Assembly: GCA_963849885.1 (NCBI GenBank)
Contig: CAWKIV010000006.1
Location: 248,001-312,000 of the forward strand
DNA length: 64,000 nucleotides
Direction: 5' to 3'
From: CADCTP01 sp963849885
Lineage (GTDB): Bacteria > Actinomycetota > Actinomycetes > Mycobacteriales > CADCTP01
Shown here: positions 19,811 through 25,801 of the stretch, in pieces
How positions within the stretch are numbered: position 1 is the stretch's first letter
Layout: every line of letters starts with the position of its first letter
Made by a program: the position numbers and the translations under genes
The notes under the pieces: generated by a model
The model's input: only the letters and a program-made list of their open reading frames with translations
The model's database searches: none
Told to the model about the DNA's origin: nothing

Positions 19811-20601
19811 GCGCTCGCAGCCTGGCCACCGCCGGTGACGAGGGTGCTCGCAGCGACCGGGAGATCGCCCGCGACCTGTTCGACCAGCTCGGCACGCTGG
19901 AGGCCGGCGCGCCCGGCCGGCAGCGGGTGCGCGACCAGCTGGTCGAGATGCACCTGCCGCTGGTCGAATACCTGGCCCGCCGGTTCGCCGGGCGCGGGGA
20001 GCCGCTGGACGACCTGGTCCAGGTCGGCACCATCGGGCTGATCAAGGCGGTCGACCGGTTCGACACCGAGCGGGGCGTGGAGTTCTCGACGTACGCGACG
20101 CCCACCGTGGTCGGCGAGATCAAGCGGCACTTCCGGGACAAGGGCTGGACCGTCCGGGTGCCCCGCCGGCTGCAGGAGCTGCGGGCCGCGCTGTCCAGCG
20201 CCACCTCCGACCTCACCCAGGCGATGGGCCGCTCCCCCACGGTCGCCGAGCTCGCCGCGCACCTCAAGATCGGCGAGGAGGAGGTGCTGGAGGGGCTGGA
20301 GTCGGCCAACGCGTACACGGCCGTCTCCATCGAGGCCTCCGACGGCGAGGGCGGGCTGTCGGTGGCCGACACGCTCGGCGGCGAGGACCTGTCGCTGGAG
20401 GGCGTGGAATACCGCGAGTCGATCAAGCCGCTGCTCGACTCGCTGCCGGCCCGGGAGCGGCGGATCCTCATGCTCCGCTTCTTCGGCAACCTGACCCAGT
20501 CGCAGATCGCGGCCGAGCTCGGCATCTCGCAGATGCACGTGTCCCGGCTGCTGGCGCGGACGCTCGCGCAGCTGCGCGAGCGGTTGACGCAGGACGAGTA
20601 G
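19807..20601 (+). CDS. sigF: RNA polymerase sigma factor, SigB/SigF/SigG group
   Basis: A 264-residue group 3 sigma factor that directs RNA polymerase to stress or developmental promoters. Region 2 is visible in LVEYLARRFAGRGEPLDDLVQVGTIGLIKAVDRFD and FSTYATPTVVGEIKRHFRDK. Region 3 follows (RVPRRLQELRAAL), and region 4 ends ERRILMLRFFGNLTQSQIAAELGISQMHVSRLLARTL, a helix-turn-helix for the -35 element. The GTG overlaps the anti-sigma kinase stop (GTGA), the classic rsbW-sigB pairing. The sigF name is by similarity; several paralogues usually exist. Confidence 0.93.
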   Translation: MSARSLATAGDEGARSDREIARDLFDQLGTLEAGAPGRQRVRDQLVEMHLPLVEYLARRFAGRGEPLDDLVQVGTIGLIKAVDRFDTERGVEFSTYATPTVVGEIKRHFRDKGWTVRVPRRLQELRAALSSATSDLTQAMGRSPTVAELAAHLKIGEEEVLEGLESANAYTAVSIEASDGEGGLSVADTLGGEDLSLEGVEYRESIKPLLDSLPARERRILMLRFFGNLTQSQIAAELGISQMHVSRLLARTLAQLRERLTQDE

Positions 20602-20646
20602 CGCGGGCCGGGCCGGGCCGGGCCGGGTCGGCGCCGGCGGGCCGGG

Positions 20647-21045
20647 TCAGTCGCGGCGGAGCGCGGCCCGCGCCTCCTCGCTGCCGAAGAGCAGGCTGAG
20701 CACCGCCACCGCGAGCAGCAGGACCGGCAGGCCCAGCTCGGGCCGGCCGGACGTGCCGACCAGGTTCCAGCCGATCGGCAGCGCGATCAGCTGCACCACC
20801 ACCACCGGCGTACGGGCGGCGCCGCGCAGCTCGGTCAGCCCGCGGGCGAGCCAGAGCAGCAGCGCGCCGGCGGCGGCGGCGAAGGCCGCGGTGACCAGGG
20901 CCAGGCTCACGCTGGCCGGCTCGGACGCCACCGTGGAGATCGCCTCGACCGCGGCGAGGACCAGCAGCGCCACGCCCTCCAGGGCGACCAGCGCGGCGGC
21001 GAGCCGGACCGGCCGCGGCGGCGGTGCTGCGGCGTCCTCCGGCAC
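20647..21045 (-). CDS. Small four-helix membrane protein of unknown function
   Basis: A 132-residue protein with four hydrophobic stretches: LAAALVALEGVALLVLAAVE, VSLALVTAAFAAAAGALLLW, TPVVVVQLIALPIGWNLV and LGLPVLLLAVAVLSLLFGSE. I recognise no catalytic motif, though small actinobacterial membrane proteins of this layout are common. The GTG at 21045 gives VPEDAAAPPPRPVRLAAAL. It is convergent with the sigma factor gene (45 bp of G/C runs between) and divergent from the lipid kinase gene. Confidence 0.7.
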   Translation of the reverse strand: MPEDAAAPPPRPVRLAAALVALEGVALLVLAAVEAISTVASEPASVSLALVTAAFAAAAGALLLWLARGLTELRGAARTPVVVVQLIALPIGWNLVGTSGRPELGLPVLLLAVAVLSLLFGSEEARAALRRD

Positions 21046-21135
21046 GCCCCGCAGCCTACCGACGGCGGGGTCCCGCCCCCCGGGCCGGCCGCCCGGTCCG
21101 GGTCCCGCCGGCACCGCCGGCCCTACTGTGAGCGT

Positions 21136-22056
21136 GTGCGCGCCCTCCTGATCGTCAACCCCAAGGCCACCACCACGACACCTCGCAGTCGCGAGGTGCT
21201 CAAGCGGGCGCTGGCCAGCGAGCTCAAGGTCGAGGTCGAGGAGACCAGCCACCGCGGGCACGCCGCCGCGCTGGCCGTCCGGGCCGCCCGCGAGGGCGTC
21301 GACGTGGTGGTCGCGCTCGGCGGCGACGGCACGGTCAACGAGGTGGTCAACGGGCTGCTCACCGACGGCCCGCGGCCGGGCATCCCGGCGCTCGCGGTCG
21401 TCCCGGGCGGCTCCACCAACGTCTTCGTCCGCGCGGTGGGCCTGCCCACCCACCCCTTCGACGCGACCGGCGCGATCCTCGAGGCGCTGCGGGCCGGCCG
21501 GACCCGGCGGATCGGCCTCGGCCTGGCCGGCGACCGCTACTTCACCTTCAACGCCGGCTTCGGGTTCGACGCGGACGTGGTGCGCCGGATCGAGCGGCGC
21601 CGGCGGGCCGGCGAGGAGACCAGCCACGCCCGCTTCGTCCGGGCCGCGCTGGCGCAGTTCTTCACCTCCTCGCGGCGGCACCCGGCGCTGACGTACGAGC
21701 GGCCGGGCGAGGAGCCGATCGACGGCGTGCACTTCGCGCTGGTGACCAACACCGCCCCGTGGACGTATCTGGGCGACCGGCCGGTGCAGCCGAGCCCGGA
21801 GGCGTCCTTCGAGACCGGGCTCGACGTGTTCGCCCCGCGGTCCATGGGGACCGTGACAACTCTGCGCTATCTCCGTCGCGCGCTGCTGTCGAAGCCACCG
21901 CTGCGCCATCGCCGGTTGCTCCGCGTACACGACGTGGCGGAATTCACCCTCCGTGCCGAGCGCCCGACCAACCTCCAGGTCGACGGCGACTGGATCGGAG
22001 AGCGCGAGGCGGTGCGCTTCCGGGCGGTGCCGGACGTGCTGCCCGTCGTGGTTTGA
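21136..22056 (+). CDS. Diacylglycerol/lipid kinase family protein
   Basis: A 306-residue DAGK-catalytic-domain protein expected to phosphorylate a lipid head group at the membrane. It has LLIVNPKAT near the start, the nucleotide-binding DVVVALGGDGTVNEVVNGLL (GGDGT near residue 62), PGGSTNVFVRAVGLP, and the C-terminal LQVDGDWIGE motif typical of the DgkB/YegS type. It lies upstream of whiB1, as a similar kinase does in some actinomycetes. The exact lipid substrate cannot be read from sequence. Confidence 0.88.
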   Translation: MRALLIVNPKATTTTPRSREVLKRALASELKVEVEETSHRGHAAALAVRAAREGVDVVVALGGDGTVNEVVNGLLTDGPRPGIPALAVVPGGSTNVFVRAVGLPTHPFDATGAILEALRAGRTRRIGLGLAGDRYFTFNAGFGFDADVVRRIERRRRAGEETSHARFVRAALAQFFTSSRRHPALTYERPGEEPIDGVHFALVTNTAPWTYLGDRPVQPSPEASFETGLDVFAPRSMGTVTTLRYLRRALLSKPPLRHRRLLRVHDVAEFTLRAERPTNLQVDGDWIGEREAVRFRAVPDVLPVVV

Positions 22057-22209
22057 CCCCTTACGGTGACGATCCCGCGCGGCTCCCGGCGCAAAAATAC
22101 GCCTGAAGGGAGCATTGTGCGGCCGCCACGAGGCTGACAGGCTACGCCGGGTCACCTGAGCAGGCGGTGGCCGTCACTCACGGGCATTACTCGGTGACTG
22201 AGGACAGCC

Positions 22210-22237
22210 TTGACACCGGCACCACTCGTGAAATGAT
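22210..22237 (+). promoter_or_regulatory. Candidate whiB1 promoter
   Basis: A perfect -35 TTGACA (22210-22215) is followed, 16 bases later, by AATGAT (22232-22237), 4 of 6 matches to a -10. It lies about 80 bp upstream of the whiB1 start. The -10 overlaps a CRP-type palindrome, so binding there would be expected to repress this promoter unless another promoter is used. Confidence 0.45.
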
Positions 22238-22242
22238 TCACA
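22227..22242 (+). promoter_or_regulatory. CRP/FNR-type binding site upstream of whiB1
   Basis: CGTGAAATGATTCACA contains the GTGA-N6-TCAC core (22228-22241) of cAMP receptor protein sites. In M. tuberculosis, whiB1 is a known CRP (Rv3676) target, so this site fits the orthologous gene. The match and position are seen directly; regulation is inferred. Confidence 0.7.
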
Positions 22243-22318
22243 AGCAGGGGGACGGTTCGTGACCGGGTCAGAGCGGGTACGGACCGCAACCGACGTGCGA
22301 TGCGAGGAGAGTTTCGTA

Positions 22319-22573
22319 ATGGATTGGCGCCACCGCGCGCTCTGCCGCGACGAGGACCCGGAGCTGTTCTTCCCGATCGGCAACACGGGCCCGGCGATCG
22401 TCCAGCTCGAGCAGGCGAAGGCGGTCTGCCGCCGCTGCCCGGTGACCGACGAGTGTCTCAGCTGGGCGCTCGAGTCCGGTCAGGACGCGGGCATCTGGGG
22501 TGGCATGGGGGAGGACGAGCGTCGGGCGCTGAAGCGCCGGGGCGCGCGCGCCGCCAGGGCCCGCATGGCCTAG
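22319..22573 (+). CDS. whiB1: WhiB1-type iron-sulfur transcriptional regulator
   Basis: An 84-residue Wbl protein that binds a [4Fe-4S] cluster, partners the primary sigma factor and in mycobacteria senses nitric oxide. Four cluster cysteines are present at positions 9, 37, 40 and 46 (CxxC spacing at 37-40), then GIWGGM (59-63) and a basic C-terminal tail with RRALKRRGARAARARM that contacts DNA. It starts MDWRHRALCRDEDPELFFP, almost the mycobacterial WhiB1 sequence. The ATG at 22319 has GAGGAGA upstream. A pdtaS homologue follows nearby, as in M. tuberculosis. Confidence 0.96.
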   Translation: MDWRHRALCRDEDPELFFPIGNTGPAIVQLEQAKAVCRRCPVTDECLSWALESGQDAGIWGGMGEDERRALKRRGARAARARMA

Positions 22574-22717
22574 GGCCCGGCTCGCGCAGATGCGGCCCGG
22601 CGCCCCGAGCGCCGGGCCGCAGTCATGTCCGCGATCGGTCCCGCGGGAGGGTCCATGAGTCCTGATACCAGCGGCCCTGGCGCGCCGCTCCGCTCCGCCG
22701 TGGTCCGCGGTGGGTCG

Positions 22718-22863
22718 ATGAGCGAGCCGACCGCCGAGCCACCGGGTCTCGGCAACGCCGACTCGGCGCTCCCGCCGTGGTTGTCGATGACCGAGCCGAC
22801 CGCCGAGCCGCCGGGTCTCGGCAACGCCGACTCGGCGCTCCCGCCGTGGTTGTCGGTGGGTCG
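22718..22863 (+). repeat. Tandem duplication of the 5' coding end of the PNPOx-like gene
   Basis: Two direct copies of a 69-bp unit begin at ATG 22718 and ATG 22787, each starting ATGA(G/C)CGAGCCGACCGCCGAG and ending CCGCCGTGGTTGTC. The same start sequence recurs a third time at ATG 22864, the likely true start of the oxidase-like gene, after 8 extra bases. The third copy diverges after its first 21 bases but again contains CCGCCGTGG further on. Confidence 0.85.
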
Positions 22864-22867
22864 ATGA
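22718..22867 (+). CDS. Possible leader peptide made of duplicated N termini
   Basis: A 49-codon frame encodes two copies of M(S/T)EPTAEPPGLGNADSALPP and ends in a TGA overlapping the ATG of the downstream oxidase-like gene (ATGA at 22864-22867). If translated it would couple ribosomes into that gene. An in-frame ATG at 22625 could extend it. I recognise no domain, and it may be only a by-product of the duplication. Confidence 0.35.
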   Translation: MSEPTAEPPGLGNADSALPPWLSMTEPTAEPPGLGNADSALPPWLSVGR

Positions 22868-23370
22868 CCGAGCCGACCGCCGAGCTGAATCCCGACTTCA
22901 GTGACGCCAATGCGACCGCCCCGCCGTGGTCCGCGGTGACCGGCGTGCTCGCCGCGGCCGAGATGTTCTGGCTGTCCACCGTCCGCCGGGACGGCCGGCC
23001 GCACGTGGCGCCGCTGCCGGCGGTCTGGCTGGACGACGCCCTGCACTTCTGCACCGGCGCCGCCGAGCAGAAGGCCCGCAACCTGGAGCACGACCCGCGG
23101 TGCGTGCTCACCACCGGCACCCCGGAGATGCGGTCCGGGCTGGACGTGGTCGTCGAGGGCACCGCGGTGCGGGTCACCGACGACGACCTGCTGCGCCGCC
23201 TGGCCGCGCGGTGGAAGTCGGAGCTGGACTGGGACTTCTCGGTCCGCGACGGGGCGTTCCATCAGCCGGCCGGCGGCTCCGCCCTGGTTTTCCGGGTCAC
23301 CCCGGCCAAGGTGCTGGCCTTCGGCAAGGGCGAGCCGTACAGCCAGACCCGCTACACCGTCCCCACCTGA
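22864..23370 (+). CDS. Pyridoxamine 5'-phosphate oxidase family protein (FMN/F420 split-barrel)
   Basis: A 168-residue split-barrel flavoprotein. AAEMFWLSTVRRDGRPHVAPLPAVWLDDALHFCTGAAEQKARNLEHDPRCVLTTG is a good match to the PNPOx-like fold common in actinobacteria, where many members use coenzyme F420. The C terminus VFRVTPAKVLAFGKGEPYSQTRY is also typical. The natural substrate is unknown. The ATG at 22864 is chosen because two upstream copies of the same start belong to a duplicated leader. It is convergent with pdtaS across 878 bp of repeats. Confidence 0.85.
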   Translation: MTEPTAELNPDFSDANATAPPWSAVTGVLAAAEMFWLSTVRRDGRPHVAPLPAVWLDDALHFCTGAAEQKARNLEHDPRCVLTTGTPEMRSGLDVVVEGTAVRVTDDDLLRRLAARWKSELDWDFSVRDGAFHQPAGGSALVFRVTPAKVLAFGKGEPYSQTRYTVPT

Positions 23371-23654
23371 TCCACACCCGGCCGACCCGGCCACCGCACC
23401 CACCCGGCCGACCCGGCCGACCCGGCCGCCGCGGGCCTCCCCGGTCACCTCGGTCACCTCGGTGGCCCCGGTCGCCGCGCCGCCAGTCCGCCGCGGCCGC
23501 CTCGTGGCTCCAGTCGCCACGCCAGCCCCGATGGGCTCGGCGCCGCCGCCTGCATCGGTGGCCCTGGTGGCAGCCCGCTCCGCTCGCGGTCGCCACGGCC
23601 CGCCCGTTCTCCGGCCGCCGACCCTCGGCGGGCTCCGGGTAGACCCTTCCCCAG
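23371..23654. other. Non-coding GC-rich stretch before the hairpin array
   Basis: No gene is visible here. The first 60 bases are low-complexity GGCCGACCC repeats following the oxidase-like gene; the rest is unremarkable C-rich DNA without a convincing promoter or ribosome binding site. Confidence 0.6.
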
Positions 23655-24222
23655 CGGCTAGTGCTCTGCCCCGCACGGCGAGGCAACCCACCAGCCGCAC
23701 CGGCCGCCCCGGCCATTCGCGCCCTGCCTCCCCAGGCGGGGCAGAGCACTAGCCGCGCAGGAGACCCACCCTCCCGGGCCGACTGGCCCCGCCCCACCAG
23801 GCGAGGCAAAGCACCAGCCGCACCGGAAGACCCGCCCACCCTCCCGGACCGACTGGCCCCGCCCCACCAGACGGGGCAGAGCACTAGCCGCACCGGACGA
23901 CCACCCACCCCAACCACGTGCCCGCCCCACCAGACGAGGCAAAGCACCAGCCGCACCGGACGACCCCCCCACCCCCACGGACCGCACTTGCCCCGCCCCA
24001 CCAGACGAGGCAGAGCACTAGCCGCACCGGAAGACCCACCCCGACCACATGCCCGCCCCACCAGGCGGGGCAGAGCACTAGCCGCGCAGAACGACCCACC
24101 CCACCCCACTTCACAAGTCCCGCCCCACCAGGCGGGGCAGAGCACTAGCCGCGGGGAGGATCCGCCCACCCCGGCCGGCTCGGGCTGTGCCCCGGGAGGA
24201 GGGCAGAGCACTGGCGGCGGAT
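23655..24222. repeat. Degenerate tandem hairpin array between convergent genes
   Basis: At least eight direct copies of a roughly 38-bp unit are separated by C-rich spacers of about 25-35 bp. The core is CCCCGCCCCACCAG(A/G)CG(A/G)GG, then CA(A/G)AGCAC(C/T)AGCCGC. The GCAC of successive copies falls at 23746, 23811, 23881, 23944, 24015, 24075, 24142 and 24208, a period of 60-71 bp. Several units form a perfect 7-bp hairpin (CCCCGCC, loop CCACCA, GGCGGGG). An inverted copy marks the left edge (23655-23674) and a degenerate direct copy lies at 23677-23704. No cas genes are present and the copies vary at several sites. Confidence 0.85.
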
Positions 24223-24248
24223 GACGACCCGCAGCCGGCGGCGTGGGA

Positions 24249-25730
24249 TCAGCGGCGGCGGCTGAGGGGAACGTCGAGGACGGCCTCGGTGCCGCCACCG
24301 TTCCGCGGCCGGACCTTGATCGCCCCGGCCAGCTCGGCCTGGACCAGCGTGCGCACGATCTGCAGCCCGAGCCGGTCGCTGCCCTCCAGCGAGAAGCCCG
24401 GCGGCAGCCCCATCCCGTCGTCGGCCACCACCACCTCCATCCGCCGGTGGGTACGCCGGGCGGACACCGTCACCGTGCCGGTGCCGGAGTCGTCGAAGCC
24501 GTGCTCCACCGCGTTCTGCACCGTCTCGGTGAGCACCATCACCAGCGGAGTGGCCACGTCCGCGGGCAGCACGCCGAAGCTGCCCTCCCGGCGCAGCCGC
24601 ACCCGCGTGCCGGCGCCGGCGACGTCGCCGAGCGAGCCGAGCAGCCGGTCCACGATGCCGTCGAAGTCGACCCGCTCGTCCAGCGACACCGCGAGCGTCT
24701 CGTGCACCATCGCGATCGAGGCGACGCGGCGTACCGACTCCTCCAGCGCGGTCCGCGCCGCCGGCGACTCCACCCGGCGGGCCTGCAGCCGCAGCAGCGC
24801 CGCGACCGTCTGCAGGTTGTTCTTCACCCGGTGGTGGATCTCCCGGATGGTGGCGTCCTTGCTGAGCAGCTGGCGGTCCCGGTAGCGGACCTCGGTGACG
24901 TCGCCGACCAGCACCAGCGCGCCCTCGCCCTGGCCGGCCGGCCGCAGCGGCAGCACCCGGAAGAGCACGATCGCGCCGCGCGCCTCCACCTCCATCCGCA
25001 GCGGTGCCTCGCCGGCCAGCGCCCGCTTGATCCGGGCGGCGATCTCCTCGCCGTCGAACGGGTTGCGGGCCAGCCGCCGGGTCAGCGGGGCCAGCTCCGC
25101 CTCCACCACGTCGCCGGTCACGCCGAGCCGCCGGTACGCGGACAGCGCGTTCGGGCTGGCGTACGCGACCCGGCCGTCGGCGCCCAGCCGGATCAGCCCG
25201 TCCCCGGCCCGCGGGCCGCCGTGCACCTCGCCGGGCGGGACGGCGGTCGGGAACGAGCCGTCGATGACCATCCGGCACAGGTCGTTCGCGGCCCGGAGGT
25301 AGGCCAGCTCCAAAGTGGACGGGCTGCGCGGGGCGACCAGGTTGGTGTCCCGGCCGACCACGCCGAGCACCCGGCCGCCCGGCTCCCGGCGGACCGGGAT
25401 GCCCTCCCGGCGCACCGGCACCGGGCCGTCCCACTCGGGGTCGGCCTCCCGGAAGATCCGGCCCTCGCCGATCGCCACCGTCTGCGGCTCGGCCGCCGCG
25501 CCGGCCTGCCGGCGGCCGACCTGGTCGTCCTGGTAGGCCGTCGGGCCGGTGGTCGGCCGGACCTGGGCGACGCAGAGGAACTCGCCGCCGGTCACCGGCA
25601 CCCACAGCAGCAGGTCGGCGAAGGACAGGTCGGACAGCAGCTGCCACTCCCCCACCAGGCGCTGCAGGTGCTCAACGTCCTCGGGGGCGAGAGTGGTGTG
25701 CTCGGCGAGCAGCTCGATGAGCGTGGACAT
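24249..25730 (-). CDS. pdtaS: PdtaS-type sensor histidine kinase
   Basis: A 493-residue soluble HWE/HisKA_2-class kinase. An N-terminal GAF-like domain (about residues 5-150) precedes a PAS-like domain (about 180-285, with YASPNALSAYRRLGV). The phosphoacceptor IREIHHRVKNNLQTVAALLRLQ has its histidine near residue 303. The ATPase domain has LTETVQNAVEHGFDD (N box), VVVADDGMGLPPGF (G1) and SDRLGLQIVRTLV. No membrane segment is present, as in M. tuberculosis PdtaS, which phosphorylates the antiterminator PdtaR. The ortholog of the latter is not in this window. Position after whiB1 supports orthology. Confidence 0.93.
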   Translation of the reverse strand: MSTLIELLAEHTTLAPEDVEHLQRLVGEWQLLSDLSFADLLLWVPVTGGEFLCVAQVRPTTGPTAYQDDQVGRRQAGAAAEPQTVAIGEGRIFREADPEWDGPVPVRREGIPVRREPGGRVLGVVGRDTNLVAPRSPSTLELAYLRAANDLCRMVIDGSFPTAVPPGEVHGGPRAGDGLIRLGADGRVAYASPNALSAYRRLGVTGDVVEAELAPLTRRLARNPFDGEEIAARIKRALAGEAPLRMEVEARGAIVLFRVLPLRPAGQGEGALVLVGDVTEVRYRDRQLLSKDATIREIHHRVKNNLQTVAALLRLQARRVESPAARTALEESVRRVASIAMVHETLAVSLDERVDFDGIVDRLLGSLGDVAGAGTRVRLRREGSFGVLPADVATPLVMVLTETVQNAVEHGFDDSGTGTVTVSARRTHRRMEVVVADDGMGLPPGFSLEGSDRLGLQIVRTLVQAELAGAIKVRPRNGGGTEAVLDVPLSRRR

Positions 25731-25801
25731 CGTCCCCGAGCCTGCCACAGCGGGGAGGGGGCGACCGTTCCGGCCGCCCCCTCCGTCATCCGTCGGGCTT
25801 C

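Noticed and set aside
22171..22193. GTCAC-N16-GTGAC inverted repeat upstream of whiB1 as a second CRP site
   Set aside because: The half-sites are in the opposite order to CRP (GTGA...TCAC). It may be a weak member of the GAGTGACGG repeats but not a CRP site.
23655..24222. CRISPR array
   Set aside because: Repeats vary at several positions, spacers share C-rich composition and vary in length, and no cas genes are nearby. It is better described as a degenerate hairpin array.
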